From Atlantibacter subterraneus (GTDB lineage Bacteria; Pseudomonadota; Gammaproteobacteria; Enterobacterales; Enterobacteriaceae), in assembly GCF_027853245.1 (NCBI RefSeq), contig NZ_JAPTZM010000003.1: a stretch of DNA of 64,000 nucleotides. One strand, 5' to 3'. Of the stretch, positions 23,964 through 32,291 are shown piece by piece. Positions within the stretch are counted from its first letter, which is position 1, and every line of letters starts with the position of its first letter. Below the pieces are notes generated by a model. That model was not told where the DNA came from. It was given only the letters and a program-made list of their open reading frames with translations, and searched no databases. Made by a program: the position numbers and the translations under genes.

Positions 23964-25649
23964 TTGAAGAAGGTTTGGCTTAACCGTTATCCGGCCGATG
24001 TTCCGGCTGAAATCGACCCCGATCGTTATCAATCCCTGGTAGAACTGTTTGAGCAGGCCGTGACGCGTTACGCCGACCAGCCCGCGTTTATCAATATGGG
24101 CGAGGTGATGACCTTCCGTAAGCTGGAAGAGCGCAGCCGCGCGTTCGCCGCCTATCTCCAGGAAGGGCTGGGATTGCAGAAGGGCGATCGCGTCGCGCTG
24201 ATGATGCCTAACCTGCTGCAATATCCGGTGGCGCTGTTTGGCATTTTGCGCGCCGGGATGATCGTGGTGAACGTTAACCCGCTGTACACCCCGCGCGAGC
24301 TGGAACACCAGCTGAACGACAGCGGTGCCAGCGCCATTGTGATCGTGTCCAACTTTGCCCATACCCTGGAAAAAGTGGTTGACCGCACCCAGGTTAAGCA
24401 TGTGATCCTGACCCGCATGGGCGACCAGCTCTCCACCGCCAAAGGCACGCTGGTCAACTTTGTCGTTAAATACATCAAGCGTCTGGTGCCGAAATACCAT
24501 CTGCCGGATGCCATATCGTTTCGCAGCGCGCTGCACAACGGCTATCGGATGCAGTACATCAAGCCGGAAGTGACCGGCAACGATCTTGCCTTCCTGCAAT
24601 ACACCGGCGGCACCACCGGCGTTGCCAAAGGCGCGATGCTGACCCATCGCAATATGCTCGCCAACCTCGAGCAGGTGAAAGCCACCTACGGGCCGCTGCT
24701 GTTCCAGGGTAAAGAGTTTGTGATCACGCCGCTGCCGCTGTATCACATCTTCGCGCTGACCATGAACTGCCTGCTGTTTATTGAACTCGGCGGCCAGAAC
24801 CTGCTAATCACCAACCCGCGCGATATTCCGGGGCTGGTGAAAGAGATGGCGAAATACCCGTTCACCGCCATGACCGGCGTTAACACCCTGTTTAACGCGC
24901 TGCTGAACAACAAAGAATTCCACCAGCTCGATTTTTCTACACTGCATCTCTCTGCGGGCGGCGGGATGCCGGTACAGCAGGCGGTGGCGGAGCGCTGGGA
25001 AAAACTCACCGGGCAATTTTTGCTGGAGGGCTACGGCCTGACCGAGTGCTCGCCGCTGGTTAGCGTTAACCCGCACGACATCGATTACCACAGCGGCAGC
25101 ATCGGCCTGCCGGTGCCTTCTACGGAAGCGAAGCTTATCGACGACGAGGGCAACGAAGTGCCGCACGGCGAGCCGGGCGAGCTGTGCATCCGCGGGCCGC
25201 AGGTGATGTTAGGCTACTGGCAGCGCCCGGACGCCACCGATGAAATCATCAAGGACGGCTGGCTGGCCACCGGCGATATTGCCGTGATGGACGACGAAGG
25301 CTTCCTGCGCATCGTGGATCGCAAAAAAGATATGATCCTGGTGTCAGGATTTAACGTTTATCCTAATGAAATTGAAGACGTGGTGATGCAACATACCGGC
25401 GTCAGCGAAGTGGCGGCGGTGGGCGTCCCGTCTGGTGCCAGCGGCGAAACCGTGAAAATCTTCGTGGTGAAGAAAGACCCGGCGCTGAGTGAAGAGTCGC
25501 TAATTACCTTCTGCCGCCGTCATCTGACCGGATACAAGGTGCCGAAGCTGGTAGAATTCCGCGATGAGCTCCCGAAATCCAACGTTGGGAAGATTTTACG
25601 ACGAGAACTGCGTGACGAAGCACGCAAGCCAGGCAACAATAACGCCTGA
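23964..25649 (+). CDS. fadD: FadD, long-chain fatty acyl-CoA synthetase
   Basis: A 561-residue AMP-forming ligase that activates imported long-chain fatty acids to acyl-CoA at the inner membrane, feeding beta-oxidation and generating the FadR effector. Visible motifs are the P-loop YTGGTTGVAKG, YGLTECSPL, the hinge region GWLATGDIAVMDDEGFL and the acyl-CoA synthetase signature around DRKKDMILVSGFNVYPNEIE. The start follows E. coli: a TTG at 23964 preceded by GAGGTG. An in-frame ATG at 23931 would add 11 residues and has only a GGGG site. Confidence 0.95.
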   Translation: MKKVWLNRYPADVPAEIDPDRYQSLVELFEQAVTRYADQPAFINMGEVMTFRKLEERSRAFAAYLQEGLGLQKGDRVALMMPNLLQYPVALFGILRAGMIVVNVNPLYTPRELEHQLNDSGASAIVIVSNFAHTLEKVVDRTQVKHVILTRMGDQLSTAKGTLVNFVVKYIKRLVPKYHLPDAISFRSALHNGYRMQYIKPEVTGNDLAFLQYTGGTTGVAKGAMLTHRNMLANLEQVKATYGPLLFQGKEFVITPLPLYHIFALTMNCLLFIELGGQNLLITNPRDIPGLVKEMAKYPFTAMTGVNTLFNALLNNKEFHQLDFSTLHLSAGGGMPVQQAVAERWEKLTGQFLLEGYGLTECSPLVSVNPHDIDYHSGSIGLPVPSTEAKLIDDEGNEVPHGEPGELCIRGPQVMLGYWQRPDATDEIIKDGWLATGDIAVMDDEGFLRIVDRKKDMILVSGFNVYPNEIEDVVMQHTGVSEVAAVGVPSGASGETVKIFVVKKDPALSEESLITFCRRHLTGYKVPKLVEFRDELPKSNVGKILRRELRDEARKPGNNNA

Positions 25650-25667
25650 GCTCCGAGAAAGTCGCCA

Positions 25668-25693
25668 AACGCCGGTTAACCGGCGTTTTTTTT
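25668..25693 (+). terminator. fadD terminator and U8 element of the rnd leader
   Basis: AACGCCGG and CCGGCGTT form a perfect stem followed by exactly eight T (25686-25693). It ends fadD transcription. In E. coli the rnd leader contains a hairpin with a run of eight U that is required for efficient RNase D translation; the same arrangement is kept here, 25 bases before the rnd TTG. Confidence 0.85.
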
Positions 25694-25717
25694 GGCGCAA
25701 ACCAAAGAGAAAGTAAT

Positions 25718-26839
25718 TTGAATTATCAGATGATCACCACCAACGACGCGCTGGCCGCCTGCTGCGAAGCGGCGCGTCGTCATCCGGCACTGGCGCTGGA
25801 CACCGAATTCGTCCGTACCCGCACCTATTATCCTCAGCTGGGGCTTATCCAGCTGTATGACGGCGAGCAGGTTTCGCTGATCGACCCGCTGACCATCACC
25901 GAATGGGCACCCTTCAAAGCACTGTTGCAGGACGTTAACGTCACTAAATTCCTCCATGCCGGGAGCGAAGATCTTGAAGTGTTCCTGAACGCATTTGGCA
26001 TGATGCCGGAACCGTTTATCGACACCCAAATTCTGGCGTCTTTCTCCGGCCATGCGCTGTCTTGCGGGTTTGCGGCGCTGGTAGAGAGTTTCACCGGCAT
26101 CGCGCTGGATAAAAGTGAATCGCGCACCGACTGGCTGGCACGCCCGCTGACCGAACGTCAGTGTGACTACGCGGCGGCGGACGTCTGGTATCTGTTGCCG
26201 ATCGCCACTCAGTTAGTGGAGAAAACGCGTGAATCCGGCTGGCTGGAAGCGGCGCTGGACGAGTGCCGCCTGATGATGGCGCGCCGCAGCGAACAAGCAG
26301 ATCCGGAAGAAGTCTGGCGCGATATCGGCAACGCCTGGCAGTTGCGCACCCGCCAACTGGCGTGTTTAAAGCTGCTGGCGGCATGGCGGCTGAAAAAAGC
26401 CCGCGAACGCGATCTGGCGCTGAACTTTGTGGTGCGCGAAGAGCATCTCTGGCAGGTGGCGCGCTATATGCCGACATCGCTCGGAGAACTGGATAGCCTG
26501 GGGCTGTCGGGCAGTGAAATTCGCTTTCATGGTAAAACGTTGCTGGCCTTAGTGGCGCAGGCGCAGGCGTTGCCGGAATGCGAACTCCCTGAGCCGATTG
26601 CCAATCTGGTTGATATGCCCGGTTATCGGAAAGTATTTAAAGAGATCAAAGCACTGGTACAGGCAACCAGCGAAGCGAAAGGCGTGAGTGCGGAACTGCT
26701 TGCATCGCGTCGGCAAATAAATCAGTTATTAAACTGGCACTGGCAGCTTAAACCAAAAGCAATGTTACCGGAATTAATTAGCGGTTGGCGTGGCGAATTA
26801 TTAGCGGTGCAACTAAAAGAACTATTAAGCCGTTATTAA
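25718..26839 (+). CDS. rnd: Rnd, ribonuclease D
   Basis: A 373-residue 3'-to-5' exoribonuclease of the DEDDy class used in tRNA 3'-end maturation. The exonuclease motifs are ALDTEFVRTRTYY (D, E), HAGSEDLEVF and the C-terminal DEDDy motif CDYAAADVWYL with its tyrosine. Two HRDC-type helical domains follow (about 210-290 and 295-373). The start is a TTG, as in E. coli rnd, with an AAAGAGAAAG purine stretch upstream. The C-terminus is a couple of residues shorter than E. coli's. Confidence 0.95.
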   Translation: MNYQMITTNDALAACCEAARRHPALALDTEFVRTRTYYPQLGLIQLYDGEQVSLIDPLTITEWAPFKALLQDVNVTKFLHAGSEDLEVFLNAFGMMPEPFIDTQILASFSGHALSCGFAALVESFTGIALDKSESRTDWLARPLTERQCDYAAADVWYLLPIATQLVEKTRESGWLEAALDECRLMMARRSEQADPEEVWRDIGNAWQLRTRQLACLKLLAAWRLKKARERDLALNFVVREEHLWQVARYMPTSLGELDSLGLSGSEIRFHGKTLLALVAQAQALPECELPEPIANLVDMPGYRKVFKEIKALVQATSEAKGVSAELLASRRQINQLLNWHWQLKPKAMLPELISGWRGELLAVQLKELLSRY

Positions 26840-26840
26840 C

Positions 26841-26873
26841 AAAAAACCCTGTGAATATTCACAGGGTTTTTTA
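26841..26873. terminator. Bidirectional terminator between rnd and minE
   Basis: AAAACCCTGTGAATATTCACAGGGTTTT is a long perfect dyad flanked by A and T runs. It can end rnd on the plus strand and the minCDE operon on the minus strand. Confidence 0.88.
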
Positions 26874-26942
26874 TATTGGCCTGGCAAAAGATAAATAACA
26901 GCATTGAGCAATTTCCAAAAGAAATAAGAGTGCTCTTAAAGG

Positions 26943-27209
26943 CTATTTTGTTTCTTCCGCTTCCGGTAGCGTTACGTTAAGTTCCAGCACCGAAATATCA
27001 TCGCCTTTTTGATCCAGCTGCACGGTGACCATTTCCGGATCGATCTGCACATATTTGCAAATCACTTCCAGAATATCGCGCTTCAACTGCGGCAAATAAT
27101 GCGGTTCTGAATCACTGCGGCGGCGCTCCGCGACAATGATCTGTAAACGTTCTTTCGCGATACTGGCGGTATTCTTTTTACGCGAAAGAAAAAAGTCGAG
27201 TAATGCCAT
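26943..27209 (-). CDS. minE: MinE, topological specificity factor of cell division
   Basis: An 88-residue protein that stimulates MinD ATPase and drives pole-to-pole oscillation so that division septa form only at midcell. The N-terminal membrane-targeting and anti-MinCD segment (MALLDFFLSRKKNTASIAKERLQIIVAERR) and the C-terminal dimerisation domain are complete. It is the last gene of minCDE, starting four bases after the minD stop. Length is as in E. coli. Confidence 0.97.
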   Translation of the reverse strand: MALLDFFLSRKKNTASIAKERLQIIVAERRRSDSEPHYLPQLKRDILEVICKYVQIDPEMVTVQLDQKGDDISVLELNVTLPEAEETK

Positions 27210-27212
27210 AAA

Positions 27213-28025
27213 TCATCCTCCGAACAGGCGTTTGAGGAAACCTTTCTTCTCTTCTTCAATGAAGCGGAAAGGACGTTCTTCTCCAAGCAGACGCTCAATG
27301 GTGTCGGCATACGCTTTACCCGCGTCGGAATCCTGATCGAGGATCACCGGCTCGCCCTGGTTAGATGCGCGCAACACTGACTGATCTTCCGGGATCACGC
27401 CTACCAAAGGAATGCGTAGGATCTCTAACACATCTTCCATGCTCAGCATGTCGCCACGATTAACGCGGCCCGGGTTGTAACGGGTCAGCAGCAAATGCTC
27501 TTTAATCGGCGCTTCGCCGTTCTCAGCGCGGCGGGATTTGGACGCCAGAATACCCAGAATGCGGTCAGAGTCGCGCACTGAGGAGACTTCCGGGTTAGTG
27601 GTGATCACCGCTTCATCGGCGAAATAAAGCGCCATCAGCGCGCCGCTTTCGATGCCTGCCGGTGAGTCGCAAACCACAAACTCAAAGTCCATGCTTTTGA
27701 GTTCATCAAGAATTTTACCTACGCCGTCGCGGGTCAGCGCGTCTTTATCGCGGGTCTGCGAGGCGGGGAGAATATAGAGATTCTCGGTGCGCTTATCTTT
27801 GATCAGCGCCTGATTCAGCGTAGCATCGCCCTGAATGACGTTAACAAAATCGTATACGACACGACGTTCACACCCCATGATCAGGTCAAGATTACGCAGG
27901 CCGATATCGAAATCGATAACAACGGTTTTTCTTCCCTTCTGGGCCAAACCCGTAGCGATGGCCGCGCTGGAGGTGGTCTTCCCAACGCCCCCTTTACCCG
28001 AAGTAACAACAATAATGCGTGCCAT
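27213..28025 (-). CDS. minD: MinD, membrane-associated ATPase positioning the division inhibitor
   Basis: A 270-residue ParA/MinD-family ATPase that recruits MinC to the membrane. The deviant Walker A motif GKGGVGKTTSS lies at about residues 10-20, with the signature lysine. DFDIGLRNLDL follows, and the C-terminal amphipathic membrane-targeting helix EEKKGFLKRLFGG is intact. It is preceded by AAGGAAT and sits 24 bases after minC. Identity is essentially certain. Confidence 0.98.
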   Translation of the reverse strand: MARIIVVTSGKGGVGKTTSSAAIATGLAQKGRKTVVIDFDIGLRNLDLIMGCERRVVYDFVNVIQGDATLNQALIKDKRTENLYILPASQTRDKDALTRDGVGKILDELKSMDFEFVVCDSPAGIESGALMALYFADEAVITTNPEVSSVRDSDRILGILASKSRRAENGEAPIKEHLLLTRYNPGRVNRGDMLSMEDVLEILRIPLVGVIPEDQSVLRASNQGEPVILDQDSDAGKAYADTIERLLGEERPFRFIEEEKKGFLKRLFGG

Positions 28026-28049
28026 AAAGGAATTCCTTGTTAAAAGGGC

Positions 28050-28742
28050 TTAATTTAATGGTTGAATGGTCAAGTCGTTTTCCGCGAGTTGCAGACGTGC
28101 CGCCTTGCCAGAATAAGTGGCTGGGATTTGATCGCTCAGCCAGTAAACCCCCGCAATGGAGACCAGCTCCGCCGCAAGGCTAGTGCAAAATATTTGCGCA
28201 TCCCGATCGCCACTGGCACCGGCCAGTGCCCGTCCGCGCATCATGCCGTAGACATGAATATTGCCATCGGCGATAAGCTCCGCGCCAGCGCTCACGTGGT
28301 TAGTGACTATCAAATCACAATTTGGCGCATAAACTCGCTGCCCGGAACGTACCGGTAGATCAATTAAGCGCGTTTTTGTGATGGGTGTCGCAACAGGTTC
28401 GGGAGCGGGAGGAGAAACGGGACGTGCGGGTTTGTCTTTGCCTTCGGTCAGCAACGCAATGCCGGCCCGGCTGATTTCAGCCTTGAGCGCGTCATCTTTG
28501 CAGCCGCTAATGCCGACCAGATGAAGGCCGCTTGCCAGCACGACATCATGTAATGCCTGCCAGTTAAGCTTGCCTTCCAGATTTGAAATATTGACCACCA
28601 CGGGCGCGTTTTTTAAAAAGGCCGGTGCCTGAGCAATTTTATCTTCCAGTGCTTTGCGAATCACCTCAGGGTGCGCATCATGCAAATGAACCACTGATAA
28701 CGTGAAACTACTGCCTTTAAGCTCGATGGGCGTGTTTGACAT
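28050..28742 (-). CDS. minC: MinC, FtsZ-ring assembly inhibitor
   Basis: A 230-residue inhibitor of FtsZ polymerisation. The N-terminal domain (about 1-110) destabilises Z rings. A proline-rich linker (about 115-135, PVSPPAPEPVATP) follows, then the C-terminal beta-helix domain that binds MinD and FtsZ tails (GQRVYAPNCDLIVTNHVSAGAELIADGNIHVYG). I took the internal ATG at 28742 (MSNTPIELKG), which gives the family length; the frame extends 21 codons upstream. It is the first gene of minCDE and divergent from ycgL. Confidence 0.96.
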   Translation of the reverse strand: MSNTPIELKGSSFTLSVVHLHDAHPEVIRKALEDKIAQAPAFLKNAPVVVNISNLEGKLNWQALHDVVLASGLHLVGISGCKDDALKAEISRAGIALLTEGKDKPARPVSPPAPEPVATPITKTRLIDLPVRSGQRVYAPNCDLIVTNHVSAGAELIADGNIHVYGMMRGRALAGASGDRDAQIFCTSLAAELVSIAGVYWLSDQIPATYSGKAARLQLAENDLTIQPLN

Positions 28743-28868
28743 CCTGGCCTTACTCAATTCAGTTATAATCCCCACAACGGTGGGATGATATTCCGAAACC
28801 CTCAAGGCATGTTATAGTCCCGGCTATATTCAGGCAAGTCACCACCCGGCGAAATCAGAGTAAAAACT

Positions 28869-29144
28869 ATGTTTTGTGCAATTTATCGAAGTGCCAAACG
28901 CGATCAAACTTATCTTTATGTAGAAAAAAAGGACGATTTTTCACGTGTACCGGAAGATTTGATGCAGAGTTTCGGTCAACCCGTGCTGGCGATGTTATTT
29001 CCCCTTGATGGAAGAAAGAAATTAGCCTTTGCCGATCTGGAAAAAGTTAAAAAGGCATTAACGGAGCAGGGCTTTTATTTACAAATTCCGCCTCCGCCGG
29101 AGGATTTGTTAAAACAGCACCGTGAAATGCAAAGCAAAAAATAA
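28869..29144 (+). CDS. ycgL: YcgL domain protein
   Basis: A 91-residue YcgL-family (UPF0745) protein beginning MFCAIYRSAKRDQTYLYVEKKDDF, with the conserved LPLDGRKKL-like core (here FPLDGRKKL) and PPPPEDLL near the end. The family has a small alpha/beta fold with unknown function. The E. coli protein is somewhat longer at both ends as I recall. It is divergent from minC, as in E. coli and Salmonella. Confidence 0.9.
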   Translation: MFCAIYRSAKRDQTYLYVEKKDDFSRVPEDLMQSFGQPVLAMLFPLDGRKKLAFADLEKVKKALTEQGFYLQIPPPPEDLLKQHREMQSKK

Positions 29145-29219
29145 GTTTCGCAACACGCGATGAGGATTTCCTGGCTACATTAAGCACGATAACCTGTGAT
29201 CAATGAGCCGGGAAATCCT

Positions 29220-30293
29220 ATGAAATCTGCCGTCAGTGCGTTAACGCTTTTTAGTTGTCTTTTCGCGGGTTATCTTCACGCCACCCCGCAGTTGCCTGAC
29301 CCCACCCCTGCAACCTCGTCGCCCGCCGCTGCCGCCCAGCAGGCACCGCAAACCGCCCAGCCCGACGGCTTTTCGGAATTTGTCGAGAAACTCAAGCGCG
29401 AGGCGCGCCAGCAGGGCATTCGCGAATCCACGGTTAACCAGGCGTTCGCCACGATCCATTTCGTCGAGCATGTGGTGAAATCCGATCAAAACCAGCCCGA
29501 GCAAAAAGTGCTGCTGGATGACTATCTCAATCGCGTGATTACTCCTGAAAAAGTCGCGGAAGCGCGTACCCAGATGCGCACCCATCAGCAAATCCTGCGC
29601 CGCACCGAGCAACGTTACGGCGTTCAGCCGCAGTATCTGGTCGCGCTCTGGGCGCTGGAAAGCCGTTTCGGCAAAGTGCAGGGTGACGAAGATATTTTCT
29701 CTGCACTGGCGAGCCTGGCTTTTGAAGGGCGTCGCGAAGCTTTCTTTACTAAGGAGCTGATCGCGGCGTTGAAGATGGTGGATGAAGGGCATATCGAAGC
29801 CAGCCAGATGAAAGGCTCCTGGGCGGGCGCAATGGGGCAAAACCAGTTTATGCCGAGCTCTTACTTACGCTATGGCGCTGATGGCGACGGCGATGGCAAA
29901 ATGGATATCTGGAATAACATTAACGACGTGTTCGCCTCCAGCGCCAACTATCTGGCGAGCGAAGGCTGGAAGCGCGGCGGGGAGTGGGGCCAGCAAGTCA
30001 CGTTGCCTGCTGATTTCGATACCGCTTTAGCCGGGACCAAAACGGCACAGCGTAAAACCGTTGCCCAGTGGCAGGCGCTTGGCGTGACCTTCCCACAAAA
30101 CACACGCCAGCCCGATGGGCAGCAAAACGCCTGGATCGTCATTCCAGATGATGGTCAGAACCGGGGATTTATGGCGTTGCAAAATTTCCGTACGCTGATG
30201 ACATGGAATCGTTCTTACTATTTTGCTATCAGTATTGGCATGATGGCCGACGCAATCATGCGCAACGACGATAACGCACCGGCCAAAAAATAA
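29220..30293 (+). CDS. MltB-like lytic murein transglycosylase
   Basis: A 357-residue SLT_2-family enzyme that cleaves the MurNAc-GlcNAc bond of peptidoglycan with 1,6-anhydro product. After a signal peptide (MKSAVSALTLFSCLFAGYLHA) and an alanine/proline/glutamine-rich linker (about 25-55), the catalytic domain shows ALWALESRFG (family catalytic glutamate), GSWAGAMGQNQFMPSSY and DGDGDGKMDIWNNINDVFASSANYL. The signal looks like a signal peptidase I type, so the enzyme is probably periplasmic and soluble; the LFSC stretch is a poor lipobox. It is absent from this place in E. coli K-12 as I recall, but present in related genera. Start chosen at 29220. Confidence 0.9.
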   Translation: MKSAVSALTLFSCLFAGYLHATPQLPDPTPATSSPAAAAQQAPQTAQPDGFSEFVEKLKREARQQGIRESTVNQAFATIHFVEHVVKSDQNQPEQKVLLDDYLNRVITPEKVAEARTQMRTHQQILRRTEQRYGVQPQYLVALWALESRFGKVQGDEDIFSALASLAFEGRREAFFTKELIAALKMVDEGHIEASQMKGSWAGAMGQNQFMPSSYLRYGADGDGDGKMDIWNNINDVFASSANYLASEGWKRGGEWGQQVTLPADFDTALAGTKTAQRKTVAQWQALGVTFPQNTRQPDGQQNAWIVIPDDGQNRGFMALQNFRTLMTWNRSYYFAISIGMMADAIMRNDDNAPAKK

Positions 30294-30321
30294 TCATACC
30301 GTACAACGCAGAGGGAACATC

Positions 30322-30981
30322 ATGTATCAACACCATAACTGGCAAGGGGCGCTGCTGGATTTTCCGGTGAATAAAGTGGTTTGCGTGGGCAGCAACTACA
30401 GCAAACACATTCAGGAGATGGGCAGCACGCCGCCTGATGAGCCGGTACTGTTTATCAAACCGGAAACCGCGCTGTGCGATATACGCCAGCCGCTGGTACT
30501 GCCTCAGGGGCTGGGATCGGTACACCATGAAGTGGAGCTGGCGGTACTGATTGGCTCGACCCTGCGACAGGCAACCGAAGATCACGTCAGCAAAGCCATC
30601 GCCGGGTATGGCGTCGCGCTGGATCTGACGCTGCGTGACGTGCAGTCGAAAATGAAGAAGGGCGGTCACCCGTGGGAAAAAGCCAAAGGCTTTGATAACG
30701 CCTGCCCGATTTCCGGCTTTATTCCGGCGGCGGAATTTGGCTGCGATCCGCAGAACGTAGCGCTGGGCCTGAAGGTCAACGGCGAAGTGCGGCAGAACGG
30801 CAATACCAAAGACATGATCCATAAAATCATTCCATTGATTGCCTATATGAGCCGCTACTTTACCCTGCGCGCCGGGGATATTGTGCTGACCGGCACGCCA
30901 GAAGGCGTCGGGCCGCTGGCGAGCGGCGACGAACTGGAAATTACCTTTAACGATCGCACCCTGACCACACGCGTCCTGTAA
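30322..30981 (+). CDS. ycgM: YcgM, fumarylacetoacetate hydrolase-family protein
   Basis: A 219-residue member of the FAH family, which holds acylpyruvate hydrolases, isomerases and decarboxylases. The metal-binding motifs are HHEVELAVLIG (about 73) with an acidic residue further on, DLTLRDVQ, and the C-terminal GDIVLTGTPEGVGPL. The E. coli protein's physiological substrate is not firmly known; related enzymes act on oxaloacetate or acylpyruvates. It lies 28 bases after the lytic transglycosylase with a GAGGGAA site, so the genes may be co-transcribed. Confidence 0.92.
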   Translation: MYQHHNWQGALLDFPVNKVVCVGSNYSKHIQEMGSTPPDEPVLFIKPETALCDIRQPLVLPQGLGSVHHEVELAVLIGSTLRQATEDHVSKAIAGYGVALDLTLRDVQSKMKKGGHPWEKAKGFDNACPISGFIPAAEFGCDPQNVALGLKVNGEVRQNGNTKDMIHKIIPLIAYMSRYFTLRAGDIVLTGTPEGVGPLASGDELEITFNDRTLTTRVL

Positions 30982-31072
30982 CCCTTCTGCCGCCTCGTTC
31001 GGGGCGGCAAAACTTGCATCCGGGGCCGATAGTGTTTATAAGGTGCGCTTACTTTTAGCGGCGGGCCCTGGC

Positions 31073-31519
31073 ATGAGCGATATACCTTTCTGGCAACAAA
31101 AAACTCTCGATGAAATGAGCGACGCGGAATGGGAATCCCTGTGCGACGGCTGCGGCCAGTGCTGCCTGCACAAGCTGATGGACGAAGATACCGATGAAAT
31201 CTACTTCACCAACGTCGCCTGCAAGCAGCTCAATATCAAAACCTGCCAGTGCCGCAACTACGAGCGCCGCTTTGAGTATGAGCCGGACTGCATCAAGCTG
31301 ACCCGCGAAAACCTGCCAACCTTTGAGTGGCTGCCGCCGAGCTGCGCCTACCGCCTGCTGGCGGAAGGGAAAGATCTGCCGGTCTGGCACCCGCTGCGTA
31401 CCGGCTCCAAAGCAGCGATGCATGCCGAACGGATTTCCGTGCGTAATATCGCGGTGAAAGAATCCACGGTGCGCGACTGGCAGGATCATATCCTTAATAA
31501 ACCCGACTGGGCGCAGTAA
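31073..31519 (+). CDS. ycgN: YcgN, YkgJ-type cysteine-cluster protein (UPF0260)
   Basis: A 148-residue protein with a dense cysteine cluster: CDGCGQCCLHKL near residues 23-34, then VACKQLNIKTCQCRNY and EPDCIKL. These are likely metal or iron-sulfur ligands. The function is unknown. I chose the ATG at 31073 (MSDIPFWQQ); E. coli YcgN is annotated with a few more residues, but no start codon exists at that place here. A GTG at 31043 is a poorer option. Confidence 0.9.
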   Translation: MSDIPFWQQKTLDEMSDAEWESLCDGCGQCCLHKLMDEDTDEIYFTNVACKQLNIKTCQCRNYERRFEYEPDCIKLTRENLPTFEWLPPSCAYRLLAEGKDLPVWHPLRTGSKAAMHAERISVRNIAVKESTVRDWQDHILNKPDWAQ

Positions 31520-31664
31520 CCCTAACGCAAATTCACAATGTGCTAACCAGCCGGACCCTGCTCACAAAACCGCCATTCTCTTTGCCCGGTCTCAGCAAAA
31601 AGTCGTAGAGTGAACGTGTCGCCCGCAAAGGCGGCACCGTCATCCACTTTACAGAGGAAGGCCT

Positions 31665-31901
31665 ATGTTCCCAGAGTACCGTGATTTAATTCCCCGCCTC
31701 AAAGCTGAACATCCGCGTTTCGAATCGCTCGTCGAGAAGCATAATGCCCTGGACCAGGAAATAAGCCGCCGTGAAGGCGCAAATGGCAGGGGTTATTGCG
31801 AGGAGGTCGCCCGGCTCAAAAAAGAGAAACTGCACCTGAAAGACCAGATCTTCAGGATCCTGCAACAACAGAGCCAACAGGCTTCGGAACCGTCACACTA
31901 A
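31665..31901 (+). CDS. YdcH-like DUF465 protein
   Basis: A 78-residue all-helical protein of the YdcH/DUF465 family. It begins MFPEYRDLIPRLKAEHPRFESLVEKHNALDQ and continues with charged coiled-coil-like helices containing the typical VARLKKEKLHLKDQI segment. Family members are small cytosolic proteins without a known activity. A strong AGAGGAAGG ribosome-binding site lies upstream and a terminator directly downstream. It occupies the position where E. coli carries hlyE and umuDC. Confidence 0.88.
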   Translation: MFPEYRDLIPRLKAEHPRFESLVEKHNALDQEISRREGANGRGYCEEVARLKKEKLHLKDQIFRILQQQSQQASEPSH

Positions 31902-31920
31902 ATGTCGGGAACGACATACA

Positions 31921-31946
31921 ACCGCCTCTTAGCAGGCGGTTTTTTG
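31921..31946 (+). terminator. Terminator of the ydcH-like gene
   Basis: ACCGCCTCTTAGCAGGCGGT forms a stem-loop followed by TTTTTTG. Confidence 0.88.
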
Positions 31947-32061
31947 TTGAATATAACCGGAAATTTAGTGGTAGAAATGCTGCGGGTACGTTAATCAACT
32001 TGATGTCAGAGATAAATCCGCGCATAGTGCCGCCCGTTTATTCAACGGATCGCTAGTTTCT

Positions 32062-32235
32062 ATGACGCTGTATCAAAAAATGTGGGTGTTTTACATCGTG
32101 ATGGCGAGCCTCGCCGCCGTGGTGACGTTCTTTATTGCCAAAGATAGGGTACGGATTAAATTGCTGAGCGCGGCATTAATCGGCGCGACCTGGCCGATGA
32201 GTTTCCCTGTGGCGCTGTTGTTTGCGCTGTTCTGA
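32062..32235 (+). CDS. ortT: OrtT/GhoT-type small membrane toxin, no adjacent antitoxin
   Basis: A 57-residue hydrophobic protein, MTLYQKMWVFYIVMASL to TWPMSFPVALLFALF. The length and the C-terminal TWPMSFPVALLF block match E. coli OrtT and GhoT as I remember them. These toxins insert in the inner membrane and dissipate the proton motive force. Two membrane spans are visible, about residues 8-26 and 36-56, joined by a basic loop (KDRVRIK). The more N-terminal part (LYQKMWVFYIVMA) is closer to OrtT than to GhoT. GhoT is controlled by the mRNase antitoxin GhoS; no GhoS-like gene is nearby, which again fits the orphan OrtT. The ribosome-binding site is poor. Missed by usual size cut-offs. Confidence 0.8.
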   Translation: MTLYQKMWVFYIVMASLAAVVTFFIAKDRVRIKLLSAALIGATWPMSFPVALLFALF

Positions 32236-32243
32236 GTTCAGGG

Positions 32244-32277
32244 CAAAAAAATGCCCCGAAGCCAGGCTTCGGGGCAT
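32244..32277 (-). terminator. Terminator of dsbB
   Basis: ATGCCCCGAAGCC and GGCTTCGGGGCAT form a long stem with a tight apex. On the minus strand it is followed by TTTTTTT. It lies between ortT and dsbB and could also stop ortT transcripts. Confidence 0.88.
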
Positions 32278-32291
32278 CCGATGTCGCTTAA

